From contig CM055110.1 in assembly GCA_029204225.1 (NCBI GenBank), positions 36,640,035 through 36,704,034 on the forward strand: 64,000 nucleotides of DNA, in the 5' to 3' direction. Below are positions 1-10,667 of the stretch, piece by piece; the first letter of the stretch is position 1; each line of letters starts with the position of its first letter. The DNA is from Diphasiastrum complanatum (lineage: Eukaryota; Streptophyta; Lycopodiopsida; Lycopodiales; Lycopodiaceae). The notes under the pieces were generated by a model. That model worked only from the letters and a program-made list of their open reading frames with translations, was not told the DNA's origin and did not search any database. A program made the position numbers and the translations under genes.

Positions 1-42
1 ATATTCACCATATACTTCACATGCATTCTCAAATATTTGTAA

Positions 43-333
43 TTATCTATGAGGGTCCACTTTGCCGTCGAACATTGGTAAGTCCAACTTCGGTGTTCGT
101 TTATTAGATCTTGCTATATGAGGGACATGTTGAATAGAGATATGATATTGGTTAGGCCTCCATTTGGATGGCCCCAGATCTTGATTCACCTCAGATCTAA
201 GACGAAAAGGTTTGTTTCCATCATTCTGAATATCATTCGATGTGTTCTCATTAAGTTCTTCTGGTGTATTTGCCATCAGATGTAGCTTTAGTGTCGGATC
301 TAGAATGAGTAACTCATCAGATGTAACTTCCAT
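43..333 (-). pseudogene. gag N-terminus of element V (broken)
   Basis: A 96-codon minus-strand frame starts at the ATG at 333. Its last residues, KLDLPMFDGKVDPHR, resemble the start of the retrotransposon gag domain in plant Ty3/gypsy proteins (PxFDGKxDP). A TAA then stops the frame at 43-45, after which the same frame stays open to the window edge (LQIFENACEVYGEY), so the stop is probably a lesion within gag. The N-terminal 80 residues are low in hydrophobics and lack a recognised domain. Confidence 0.5.
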
Positions 334-1270
334 TAAAGTTTAGAAGCTTGTCAGATCTACTTTCGGCTACATCCTCAGATGTAATTTGTTATGAATGGAT
401 ATGTCTTAGACTGTTTTGTCTTAGACTGAATCTTATACCATAATCAAATTAGAAATAGGAGATTCTGTATTGATTGTTTGTCAGATATGATTGAACTTAA
501 TATCATATATGATTTAGATATCAAATCAATTATGAAAATATGATTCTAAGTGTCACTTGGGAGAAACTTAGTTAGCTCATCGAATGCAATCTGAATCTTG
601 TCGGATGTAAATTGATAGTCATCAGATGAAGTGTCCGATATGTAAAATTAGTGGCATGTTGGATTCACATCAGATGCAAATTCAAAAGCAAAATGAGTTG
701 TCCATCAAATTTGACTATCGAATGTAACTGAGATGTCCGTTGGATGCAAATCAGTAGTAGTATCAGATCTATACGTGAAATAAAATTTGTTTGATATAGT
801 ATTAGATATAGCTTATGTGGATCATCGAATATAACTAAGAAGAATAAAATATTTTCAAAAATCCATTAGATATAGATCATCTGATCTAGCTCTCGGATGT
901 ATCATCGGTTCTAGGTTGTCAGATGCAACTCATCGGACCCAGATTTCAGATACAAATCGTCGGCTCTAAAATTTTGTATATATATTTTTTTAAGTCTAGT
1001 CATTGGTCATCAGATCTAGCTTTTCCTAAATAAAAAACATTGGATGTAATGGTCGGTTCTAATCGTCGGATGTGAGGAGATCCGATTGGTGTGTTTGACA
1101 TTTGGATGCATGTCCAAAATAGAGTGGTGTGTATTCTGATGTAATGATGAGTGTGGGATTAGATCGCCAGTGTGGATGATATTGATTACATGCTTGCGTG
1201 AAAGATGTAGAGCAAAAGAAAGGTTGACAATCAAGAAACGGTTCTACAGATTAAAGAATTTCAAGAAGAC
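334..1270 (-). repeat. Leader of element V built of a degenerate short motif
   Basis: No gene is seen here. A motif of the form TCRGATSTAR (for example TCAGATGTAA, TCGGATCTAG) recurs well over a dozen times in the plus-strand text, at irregular spacing. It does not form a clean tandem array. It lies between PBS and gag, where a packaging or leader function would be expected, but no function can be shown. Confidence 0.5.
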
Positions 1271-1290
1271 CGCCACCTGCAATGGCGCCA
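1271..1290 (-). other. Primer-binding site of element V (TGGCGCC type)
   Basis: On the minus strand the sequence TGGCGCCATTGCAGGTGG begins two bases after the LTR end. It resembles the TGGCGCCGTTGCCGGGGA site used by several plant Ty3/gypsy lineages. That the match is imperfect suggests decay. Confidence 0.6.
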
Positions 1291-1292
1291 AA

Positions 1293-2191
1293 TGTTAGCC
1301 AAGGTAAGTGTGTTTGCTATTCACTAGCTACTTGTTCAACATGGCTTCTTTTGTTTCTTTTACTTACTCTTGGAGTATAGTGGTATGTGCTCTGCTTGTC
1401 TTACTCTTAGCACACTAACAGACCTGGATTTTGATCATAACAACAAGTAGTGGATGCTCAACTTGAAATTCTTTCTACCTGTCAGGGTGGGTTCTTCTAC
1501 TTCCTATGGCTCTACTCTAGTTTCTTGGTTTGGTGCAGGCTATAGTTCCTAACTTCTACTCTAATGATCTATTGCAAGGAAAGATATAATCTAATCAAGA
1601 AACAATGAACAAGTCTTAATCTACTCCTATTGGATTCACAAGACAAACAATAACTAACTAAGAACTGCAAGATCCTACTAAGTGCTTATTACAACTATCA
1701 CTCAACACTTGTAATAAGAACTTCTCAGGGAGTCAAGCACAAAACAACATCAGATCTGAGTGCCTGTGATCTGCCACCAAGCCCTGCACATCTACTTGAT
1801 ACTAATCAATCAACAACAACATTAGAGAGAAAGATACCAACAACACATTCATACCAATGTACTCAAACAAGAGCATGAATGGAAAGCATAGAAGAGAATG
1901 CAAAATGAAAGATCTTTAATTAAAAGTGCAACATCATTTTAGTTTTATGTATGCTCTCCAAAACTTGTGGAAGAGGTCTTCTCCATAATAATGAGCTAGT
2001 AAACTCCATTCTATAGGCTTTTGAGTTCCACCACTAGCTTTCTGGAAAATATATCTCAAGTTTGAGAGGGCCCAAATTACTAGCTCCCACATGGTTTTCC
2101 ATCTTTTGGGAATTACCATGAGGCTTACAAGAGTGATGAGGCTCTGCATCAACAACTCAGGGGCATGGCATCAGCTAACACTTTGCTAACA
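1293..2191 (-). repeat. 5' LTR of element V
   Basis: The plus strand opens with TGTTAGCC at 1293 and closes with GCTAACA, giving a short terminal inverted repeat (TGTTAGC/GCTAACA). GCTAACA occurs twice, ending at 2180 and 2191, so the outer boundary is uncertain by 11 bp. The inner end lies two bases from the PBS. No second copy is in the window, so the call rests on the inverted termini plus the PBS. The 73-codon open frame inside it is not considered a gene. Confidence 0.6.
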
Positions 2192-3144
2192 GATCGTAAT
2201 ACTGTGATTGATGAAAAAAAGGCCCCTTGGTATAAACCACAAAATGTTACAAAATAAAAATGGTTGGCATTTTTGAAAATTGTTGTTTATCAATACATTG
2301 AATTTTATTCTATATCAACATTAGGGGCCATATACAGAAGTGAAAATAGAAAATTATATATCACAACAATATCATGACCACAATTTATGTACTCACATGC
2401 ATTGAATTTTTGTTTGATGTTGAATGCGTCCATGCATCCACAATGCATTGTATTTTTTGTACTAAACAAAATAACAAAATGCGTTAGGAAAATAACAAAT
2501 ATTGATTGATGCCTTCATGTTCCAAGCTATATTACCCTCTACTTCACTCGCTATTAGGAAAATACATAGAAATAGTTAAACATGTAAATGATGTACAAAG
2601 CTTACAGGAAAATTGCACCCGCTTGCAAATTTTTGCTCTCTCTCTCTCTGTTACTTCTTTATTGCTTGTCATGGCTTCTCTAAGGGCATTACGTAGCCAA
2701 TAAAGTGTCATGTCCTTGTATAGAAGGATGAAGTCAGGTGGGTATGGTTGTCTTCTATGCCATCTCCTAAAAGTGGCTCAAGGGGTTGTTCTACGAGCCT
2801 TGGCATCTTCATATCTTGAAATGAATACACATGAGATTTAATACCATACACCAATAGAAACAATTTCTTACCAAAACATTCTCCATATCCAAGAAGTCAT
2901 GCGTCATCCACATCAAAATCTCCTTCACCACAAAATCTCTTTGTATGCATGGTCTTGATATATCAATCACTTGAACTTCTTGCCACAAAATCGACTTACA
3001 CTTAAACATATGGCATATCCTGAGTATGATGGAAAAATGAATCACCACATTGGCGGGTATGGTGTCTCCTTGTAGATCTTGCACATATCGGTGTTCTTCG
3101 CAACCTCGACATGTGCTTGCCTCCTCAAACTCGTCTCGATAAAA
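2192..3144. other. No recognisable gene
   Basis: AT-rich sequence with only short open frames on both strands, none resembling a known family. It separates the V LTR from the telomere-like block. It could be old, unrecognised repeat. Confidence 0.5.
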
Positions 3145-3520
3145 TCTAAACCCTAAACTTTGAATCTTAACCCCTAAATCCTAAACCCTAAATTCTAAAC
3201 CATAAGCCTAATCCCTATGCCCTAAGCCATATACCCTAACTTCTAATCCCTAAAATTGTTATCCCAAAGTCCCTAAACTCTCCACATATATCCTAAATTC
3301 TAAACCCTAAACCCTAAGCCCTAAGCTCTAAACTCCTTACACATTACCCTAAATCCATTTTTCTAAATCTCTTATCATAAATTCCAAACACTAAACCCTA
3401 AGGCCTAAGCTCTAACCTCTAAATCCAAAGCCCTAAATCCATAATTGCAAATCCTAAATCCAAAACCCTTGAATCTAAGACCTAAGCCTCTTACCCTAAA
3501 CCACTTACCCTAGATCCTTG
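3145..3520. repeat. Degenerate interstitial telomere-like block (CCCTAAA)n
   Basis: About 370 bp is made almost wholly of CCCTAAA-like units with substitutions and length changes (CCCTAAA, CCTAAAT, CCCTAAG, TCTAAAC). CCCTAAA is the plant telomere repeat read on the C-rich strand. The units are too degenerate for an active telomere. The block ends at the truncated end of copia fragment A. Confidence 0.8.
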
Positions 3521-3540
3521 AGCCCCCTTCACTAGATCCT

Positions 3541-4565
3541 TATAGATCCCATCCAAAAAGTGTTGCAAGAGATATGATGACCCAAATGCTTACCATCTTT
3601 GCCATGGGTGCAAAACCTCTCATCATAGTCAATACCATGTTCTTGAGCATATCCTTTTTCTACAAACCTTGCCATATACTTGCTATTGATCCATGTTGTT
3701 TTGTCTTCACTTTGAAGATCCACTTGCATCTAATTGCCTTCTTGTCCTTTGAAAGTTTCACCAATGTCCATGTCCTATTCTTCATAAGAGCTTGATACTC
3801 AAGATCCATTGCTTGAATCCACTCCTCTTTTGTTTTGCTTCATCTACACATGTAGGTTTATCAAAAGAGACTAGGAAAACATAGTTTGTACCACCAACAA
3901 CTTGTTTACCCTTTTCATCATATGCGAGCCTCAAAGGTTGTTGTCTTTGACTTGATGTCCTCTTTGGCTTTTGATTTGAAGTAGGCTCCTCAACATCAAC
4001 ATCCAAAATGTCATCAATCTCATCAACATAAAAAATGTTAGATCCAACATCCACACCACCACTTGAAGAAACTTTTGAAAAGTTTCTTTCATAAAAAATG
4101 ACATCTCTTCTAATGACCACTTTCTTTGTAAGCCTTGCTCACATTACTATAACCAAAAAATATGTCTTTCTTTGAAGATGGATCCTTTGTTGTCCTATCA
4201 TCAAGAGTAATGTTGATATAGCAAATGCACCCAAAATTTTTGGAAAACTTGACACTCGGCCTCCTAACAAATAACATCTCAAAAAGGGTTTTTCCATCCA
4301 ATACCACACTCGACCATCTATTGCATAGAAAACTGGAACACAACAAAGCTTGATTCCAAAATGATTTAGGAAGATTTGCACCTAACCTCATGGCTTTGGG
4401 TCCTTCACATAAGGTTCTATTCTTCCTCTCGGCCACTCCATTTTGTTGTGGTGTCCTTCAGCATGTGTACGGGCCTCTTGATCCCATTTGCATCACAAAA
4501 TGCCTTGAACTTGGTAGAAATGTACTCACCACCATTTTCACTCCTCAAGCACTTGATTTTTGTAT
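3541..4565 (-). pseudogene. Ty1/copia fragment A: integrase end to RT start
   Basis: On the minus strand the pieces are the integrase core (KIKCLR, then MAERKNRTL), the conserved stretch after integrase (FGCICYINITLDDRT, FFGYSNVSKAY), and the beginning of RT ([30 protein letters not shown]), spread over three frames. It is close to B and F in sequence. It carries TGG (Trp) at the codon where B and F both have TAG. It is cut at 3541, inside RT, where telomere-like repeat begins. At about 4565 it joins a plus-strand relic. Confidence 0.85.
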
Positions 4566-4633
4566 AAGATAGTCGATACAGGCATGTCAGTAACCTTCAC
4601 AAAGAGATCTTGTAAACCGTTTGAGAAAGATTC
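4566..4633 (+). pseudogene. Left part of copia relic C, split by B
   Basis: Plus-strand codons read IVDTGMSVTFTKRSCKPFEK and stop at the left LTR of B. The frame resumes at 10668 with DSDNLVAKGNREGNLYHL, so together they make a continuous GAG-pre-integrase segment of a copia polyprotein. The last five bases (4629-4633, GATTC) are the target duplication of B. Confidence 0.8.
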
Positions 4634-5284
4634 TGTGAAAGATTCCATATCCTTAAGATCCAATCTACTTGAATGATCTTTGGTTAGAAAGAGAAATACA
4701 CTATCAATTTCACCAATGTAGAAAAATCAGCATCTACACACAATTTGAGATGCAAACACTAATAGAACTTGATCAAACTTAAATGAAATGATTATGTACT
4801 GTTGCTGTCCGTACAAAACCAGCAAGCTACTGTATTTCACATGTGTGGATCCAAAAATAGCAAATATAGATCATTCTACACATAGAATTGCAAGCAATCA
4901 CCAAGATAGTGCACCAATGGATAGTAGAACCCAAGAGAACCATGTATAAGCATGAAATGAGATAGAGAAGAGAAAAGATGACTCTCTCCATGAGTTACAT
5001 CCTTTTATAACAGGTCCAAACCCTATTTGGCCACTTGGTTTTCCCACCAAAATGCTAACCCTACCAATTTTGGGTCTAGATTCAATGTACCCAACTTATT
5101 CAAATTGAATCTACTCAAACTCGCATTCTATCTTTCCTACACTTTCAAAAAAGTGTTTATTCAAATGAAATTTAGACTAATGAACTTTGGAAAGTCAACC
5201 TCTAAGTCTAAAACAAGTTTTGGCCTCAATATGCCAAATATGAAAATATTGCAAAATGTGATGAAACTAGTTGAATCTTTCACA
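4634..5284 (-). repeat. 3' LTR of element B
   Basis: It begins TGTGAAAGATTC and ends AATCTTTCACA in plus-strand text, and it is 651 bp long. It matches 10019-10667 throughout. The purine-rich tract next to it, GAAGAGGGAGTG in the minus strand (from 5296), is the polypurine tract and also encodes the last residues of pol. Confidence 0.93.
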
Positions 5285-5870
5285 CTCCCTCTTCAACTAG
5301 TTTTAGTATAGACTTTGATAATACTCCAAGCGAAGTCCTATTCTTCATGAACAAGTCTTTTCCCAATGCTTTGGTGAAGATATCAGCTACACATTCCCTT
5401 GAAGACACATGTTGAAGCTCCACCTCCTTTGCAATGACTCGCTCCCTCACAAAATGATATTGTATCTCAATATGCTTGCTCCTAGCATGAAAGATAGGAT
5501 TGGATGTCATTCTTTGGGCTGATTGATTGTCACAAAAGATGATTGGGCTCTCTGAAAAATCCAGCAAGTGAAGATCCTTGATCATCCTCTTGATCCATAC
5601 CATCTCCTTTGTGCAATGTGTAAGAGCTTTGTATTCGGCCTCACTAGATGACAATGAGATAGTGGCTTGTTTCTTTGACATCCATGATATAGCTCCATCA
5701 CCTATGAAAATACAATAAGAACTAATGGATTTCCTATCCATTATATCTCCAGCATAGTCCGAATCTGAAAATCCAAAAATATTAGGTGATGACCCCTCAT
5801 ACAATATGCCAAAATCTCGAGTTCCAATGATGTACCTCAAAACTCGCTTTCCTAGCTTCCAATGCTCCTA
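5280..5870 (-). CDS. RNase H domain of B pol
   Basis: An open frame of about 190 codons covers the end of the RT connection (GKRVLRYIIGTRDFG) and the whole copia RNase H. Acidic catalytic motifs are present: FSDSDYAG, SSSEAEYKAL, FCDNQSAQ and VADIFTKAL. In the element it would degrade the RNA strand of the RNA/DNA hybrid during reverse transcription. The frame ends in the polypurine tract at the LTR edge. Compared with F it lacks the frameshift near the HFVRERV motif, so this domain is better preserved. It is read in continuation with the foreign segment upstream on the minus strand. Confidence 0.85.
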
Positions 5871-5874
5871 GCAT

Positions 5875-6940
5875 AGTTTTTTCCAATAGAACTTTGATCC
5901 ATCATAAGAATGATCTTCTTCCTAATAATAGATCTCCTTTCAATGATCATGTAATTCTCAAAATAGAAACAACCATAATTGATATAGAGAATAGTGTCCA
6001 CTTGGGATGCTTCACTATTTCTTACATCAATTTTACATGTAAAAATGTGACTAGAACATGAAGAATCAAATAGAATGTAAATGAACTGATTCCACCATGC
6101 TTACAACTCTGAACTCTCTGGAAAAATACAGCAAACAAACAATAAATGTGAGTGATCAACTTTTGCTTGCATGTCTCCTCCTTCTTTGTCCTTTGTTGCC
6201 ATGTATCCACCATGATACTCCATGAATGAGCCTCCATCTCCATCTTGCCACAAGAAATCATCAAACCTTGGAAATCCATGAGTAGTTGAGTACATTAATG
6301 ATGCAAATCCAGCACCACATGACTCCATAAACCAAGTAGTTTGCACTAGTCCATCTTCAAGATCTACTTGACACAAGAAAATGACCCTGAATTCACCAAA
6401 AATTGACAATCTCCAAGTATTGGCACCAAGTAGCTCAACACTTGAGAACATAGCCATGGATGAGTGACATAATGAACCTCCAATAGCTTCATTTCCATCA
6501 GCAAAATCAGCCAAGAATGCTAGTACAAATCCAACATCAAAACAATGCTCACCAATGTAGCTAGTTTTGCCATATCTTGACAATTTGCACACATCCATAT
6601 GAAATTGCTCAAACATGAGATAGAACAAGTAAAGTAAGCTTGAACAACACTTCCTTGCTGCTCCTTTGACCTTACTTGAGTCTTCAATATGCTGCAAAAA
6701 TAGATCCATAACACCTTTTCCAATTACCTCTCCTTTGATGCTCTTGACTGGCTCCAAATTGCCAACTTCCCTTTTGACTAGTTGAAGCTCTTTGAGATCA
6801 ACCTCTTGATCTTCAACTTGACCATCAAAGTCATTGAGCAGAATTTGTTTTCCAGATCCATTACTTTATTTTACAACAAGATAACATCCATCCACTTGCA
6901 TAGCTCCATGTACACAAGAAGATCCTCCAAAAGATGTTCC
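5875..6940 (-). CDS. Foreign open segment replacing RT in B
   Basis: The normal pol text is lost after the codons for LMKSGT (6940) and resumes at RSIGS-like text (5875). F has about 877 bp of RT between these points, whereas B has about 1,066 bp with no RT motif. The inserted text stays in the integrase frame (SFGGSSCVHGAMQVDG), meets one TAA at 6866-6868, then is open for about 255 codons to 6101 (first ATG at 6757). Visible segments are an acidic stretch (DFDGQVEDQEVDLKELQ), Cys-rich hydrophobic runs, and a Gly/Asp-rich end (WQDGDGGSF). I do not recognise it. It could be captured host coding sequence or non-coding DNA that happens to be open. Confidence 0.6.
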
Positions 6941-8746
6941 ACTCTTCATAAGAGATCGATACTCGAGATCCATTGCTTGGATCTACTCCTCTTCTTTCCT
7001 TGCTTGATCTACACTTGTAGGATCATCCAAAGAGGTTAGGAAAGCAACATAATTTTCAGAAACTACTTGCTTACCCTTTTGATCATATGTGAGCCTTGAA
7101 GGTACTTGTCTTTCTCTTGATGTTCTCCTTGGCTTTTGACTTGATGAAGGTCCATCATCACCACCATCCAAAGTAGGATCATTCTCATCAACATCAAGAA
7201 TGTTAGATTCATCTACTTTACCATCAATCATGCTTGAAGACACCTTTGGAATGTTTCCCTCATAAAAAATGACATCTCTACCAACAATCACTTTGTTAGT
7301 AGAAGGAATGTCAACCTTGTAGGCTTTACTCACCTCACTATATCCAACAAAAATATCTCTTCTTGAAGATGGATCCTCCTTGGTCCTATCATCAAGAGTA
7401 ATGTTGACATAGCATGTGCATCCAAAGGTTCTTAGAAAGTTGACACTCGGCCTCCTCTTGAATAGCATCTCAAAAGGTGTCTTTCCATTCAAAATAGCAC
7501 TCGGCCACCTATTGCACAAGAAATTGGCACACAACAAAGCTTGATCCCAAAATGGTTTATCAAGATTAGCACTTAACCTCATAGCTTTAGCACTTTCACG
7601 TAAAGTCCTATTCTTCCTTTCAGCCACTCCATTTTGTTGTGGAGTCCTTGATGTTGTATACTCTCTCTTGATCTCATGCTCATCACAAAATGCCTTGGAC
7701 TTGTTAGATATGTACTCACCACCATTGTCACCTCTCAAGCACTTGATCTTTGTGGAGAATTGGTTCTCCCTTGCATTCTTGAACTTGACAAAGACATCAT
7801 ACACTTCATCTTTGCTCTTTAGTAGATAAATCCAACAAAATCTACTAAAATCATCAATGAATGTTACATACATCTTAGCTCCACTATTGCTAATTGTAGT
7901 AAATCCATGAATATCCGAATGTACAAGTTGAAAAGGCTTTGTAGATCTAGAAATAGATCTAGTATAAGGTAGTCTATGTGACTTAGACAAAGCACAAGAC
8001 TCACAAACATGCTTGTCATTACTTAAGGAACTTGGAAGACCAATTACAACCTCCTTCCTTGCCATTACCTCCAATGACTTGAAGTTGAGGTGTCTCATCC
8101 TTTTGTGCCAAACCTCTTGATTAGAAATTTGCTCCCTTGCAACACATCCAATTTGGTTAGCAATAACACAAGCATCAAGTTTGAACAACTTTCCTTGCCT
8201 TTTACCTTTTCCAATCAAGACATCCTTCCTTTTGATCAAACAAGCTTCTCCATCAAACTCCACCTTGAGGCCCTTACTTAGCATTTGACTCACACTAAGC
8301 AAATTCTTGGTAATAGATGGAATAAACAAGACATCCTCCAAATGAACATTCCTATTTGTAGAGAGAGAAATTGGAATTGTGCCAATCCCTTTGATTGCAC
8401 ACTCACCATCATTGGCCGTGTAGATCACCCTCTTGTCATCTCCATATGCCAACAAAGAAGTGAAGTATTCTTTGTGAAAGGTCATGTGTGAACTTGCTCC
8501 ACTATCAATCCACCAAGGATCTAGATCTCCATCATTAGCAAGCATACATGAAGACATCACAAAAGCATCATCATTTGCATCTTGCACATCCAAACCATCC
8601 TCATCAAGGGTAAGATTACCTTGCTTGTCTCCTTGATCTCTCTTCTTCTTGTAGCACTCACTTGCAAAGTGTCCTTTGATGCCACAATAGAAGCACTTGA
8701 GATTTGATCTATCCTTCTTTTTGCCACTTGAAGAAGCATCCACTTG
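6941..8746 (-). pseudogene. Protease-integrase of B pol
   Basis: A 586-codon frame follows gag after one in-frame TAA (CAA to TAA in KG-stop-DQ). Domains in order: zinc knuckle CFYCGIKGHFASEC near residue 18, protease active site WWIDSGASSHM near 77, GAG-pre-integrase (VWHKRMRHLN; the usual Gly of GHLN is Arg here) ending in CESC, then the integrase core with its D-D-E residues in VHSDIHGF, LRGDNGGEY and NGVAERKNRTL. It ends DQARKEEE at a TAG (about 6980), then continues IQAMDLEY in the same frame. The same TAG is in F, while the relative A has TGG. Length and order are normal for copia up to this stop. Confidence 0.88.
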
Positions 8747-8749
8747 ATC

Positions 8750-9418
8750 TTACCCTTTAGACCACTTGCTTTTGGTTTTGCCCTTGAATTTGCCCTTTGT
8801 GAACATAGCATCCTCTTGAAGTGTCGATGTAGATCCACCTCTTGCTTGAAGCCTATATTCCTCATTGATCAAGATCTCCTGAAGATCCATCAAACTTGGC
8901 AAAGTCTTTTGAATAGCAATACTTTGAACAATGTTAGCATGAGCATCCAACAAGCCATTAAGAATCACTTGAATAAGCTCTCCTTCCTTAATGCTTTCAT
9001 CTATGCAAGCTAACTCATCATTCAATGCTTTCATTCTCAAAACAAAAGTACTTGGACTTTCTTCATTCTTTTTCAAACAAGAAAAGATTTGCCTTCTTAG
9101 AGTCAACACTCTAGAAGTAGAGTTGGATTCATAAAGCTTCTTCAATGAATTCCAAGCTTCCAAAGATGATGTGCACTTACCAACTTCCTTGAGAAGTTCA
9201 TTGGTAACATTCATCTTTATCATGTGTAGAGCCTTCTTGGCCCTCTTGTCATACCTCAATTGATCTTGTTGTGTTGCTGGTCTCTCCTCCAAACCTACAA
9301 CAATATCCAAAACATCATTCATCTCAAGAAGTGACTCCATCCTCACTTTCCATAATGAATAGTTGCTTGAGATAAGCCTATCATTGGCTTCCAACATGAC
9401 TCCAATTGAAGTTGCCAT
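8750..9418 (-). CDS. gag of element B (UBN2-type)
   Basis: A 222-codon frame begins MATSIGVMLEANDRLISSNY at 9418. It contains the copia gag core (YSLWKVRMESLLEM, KALHMIKMNVTNELLKEVGK, RVLTLRRQIFSCLK, LINEEYRLQARGG) and ends KWSKG at the TAA before the zinc knuckle. Gag forms the virus-like particle of the element. The frame is uninterrupted, unlike gag in F, which has a 1-base deletion. The zinc knuckle lies past the stop, so gag and pol may once have been one frame. Confidence 0.88.
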   Translation of the reverse strand: MATSIGVMLEANDRLISSNYSLWKVRMESLLEMNDVLDIVVGLEERPATQQDQLRYDKRAKKALHMIKMNVTNELLKEVGKCTSSLEAWNSLKKLYESNSTSRVLTLRRQIFSCLKKNEESPSTFVLRMKALNDELACIDESIKEGELIQVILNGLLDAHANIVQSIAIQKTLPSLMDLQEILINEEYRLQARGGSTSTLQEDAMFTKGKFKGKTKSKWSKG

Positions 9419-10006
9419 GTAGCAATGACCTGATCTTCTCTTTCAACCTGTTTCAATGCACAAAGCACTCCTTTGAACAACAACAAATGCTTTCAAAAGA
9501 AATCACGAAGATTTAAAACTATCTCACAAATTCTCTTCTAGCACTTATCAAAGCAAATCAACACATAGAATCATGGAATCTTGATCAACCTATGATCTAT
9601 TCTCAATCTAATGACTTTTGCCATTTCCTAAGATTGAAACACACTCAAATGAAGTCCAGCAACCTCACTATCTAGAGATCCAATCAAAATTAGAGTTTTG
9701 ACAAAATCACAAAAAATTGACTATTCCAAATCTGCATGCAAATGCTGAAAATTTGATATGCAATCTATAAGCCACCACTTAGGCTGAACCAATGATCCAA
9801 AAACCGGCCAAATCCAGCATGTGAATTCAAAAAACGGAATTGAACAAGTATATTGACCTATTTAGTGTTTTGATCTACAAAAGATCCAATCTACAAAAGC
9901 AAAAAATCCGATTTTGGTGTAGAATCCTCTCTAGCATGCTCTAGACTTGATATCTTCACCAAATCATTGATAGATCTGATTTTCTCCTTCATAACCTGAA
10001 ACACAA
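9419..10006 (-). other. Untranslated leader of B
   Basis: 588 bp between the gag ATG and the PBS with no long frame. It matches the corresponding leader of F (25445-25989). Confidence 0.7.
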
Positions 10007-10018
10007 GCTCTGATACCA
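10007..10018 (-). other. Primer-binding site of B
   Basis: Minus-strand TGGTATCAGAGC directly abuts the LTR end, complementary to the 3' end of plant initiator-Met tRNA. It is intact here, in contrast to F. Confidence 0.93.
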
Positions 10019-10667
10019 TGTGAAAGATTTCAGATCCTTAAGATCCAATCTACTTGAATGATCTTTGGTTAGAAAGAAAAATACACTATCGATTTCACCA
10101 ATGTAGAAAAATCAGCATCTACACACAATTTGAGATGCAAACACTAATAGAACTTGATCAAACTTGAACGAAATGATTATGTACTATTGTTGTCCGTACA
10201 AAACCAGCAAGCTACTATATTTCACACGTGTGGATTCAAAAAGAACAAATATAGATCATTCTACACAGAATTGCAAGCAATCACCAAGATAGTGCACCAA
10301 TAGATAGTAGAACCCAAGAGAACCATGTATAAGCATGAAATGAGATAGAGAAGAGAGAAGATGACTCTCTCCACGAGTTACATCCTTTTATAACAAGTCC
10401 AAACCCTATTTGGCCACTTGGCTTTCCCACCAAAATGCTAACCCTACCAATTTTGGGTCTAGATTCAATGTACCCAACTTATTCAAATTGAATCTACTCA
10501 AACTCGCATTCTATCTTTTCCACACTTTCAAAAAAGTGTTTATTCAAATGAAATTTAGACTAATGAACTTTGAAAAGTCAACCTCTAAGTCTAAAACAAG
10601 TTTTGGCCTCAATATGCCAAATATGAAAATATTGCAAATTGTGATGAAACTAGTTGAATCTTTCACA
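10019..10667 (-). repeat. 5' LTR of element B
   Basis: 649 bp, TGTGAAAG to CTTTCACA. A TATA box (TTATAAAAGG on the minus strand, 10384-10393) lies mid-LTR and would drive transcription towards gag. It is the partner of 4634-5284. Confidence 0.93.

Larger units (their letters stand above)
1..2191 (-). mobile_element. 5' end of a Ty3/gypsy-like LTR retrotransposon (V)
   Basis: Read on the minus strand the order is LTR (2191-1293), a two-base gap, a primer-binding site (1290-1271), a leader of about 930 bp, and the start of a gag-like frame that runs off the left edge. The non-Met PBS (TGGCGCC type) and the gag motif PMFDGKVDP point to Ty3/gypsy rather than copia, which dominates the rest of the window. 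Pol and the 3' LTR would lie outside the window, so the lineage cannot be named. Confidence 0.65.
4634..10667 (-). mobile_element. Ty1/copia LTR retrotransposon B with replaced RT
   Basis: A structurally bounded element of 6.0 kb on the minus strand: 5' LTR (10667-10019), PBS (10018-10007), leader, gag, protease-integrase, a foreign segment where RT should be, RNase H, polypurine tract, 3' LTR (5284-4634). A 5-bp target duplication GATTC flanks it (4629-4633 and 10668-10672). The LTRs differ at roughly 22 of 650 positions plus a 2-bp indel, about 3.4 %. It cannot make its own RT, so any past movement in this form would have needed help from a relative such as F. Confidence 0.93.

Noticed and set aside
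1934-2155. 73-codon minus-strand frame in the V LTR
   Set aside because: Lies wholly within an LTR. No domain.
2506-2703. 65-codon plus-strand frame
   Set aside because: Short, unsupported, in AT-rich spacer.
10007-10018. tRNA-Met-like match as a tRNA gene (also at 18427, 21179, 43996)
   Set aside because: Only 12-13 bases complementary to the tRNA 3' end, next to LTRs: primer-binding sites, not tRNA genes.
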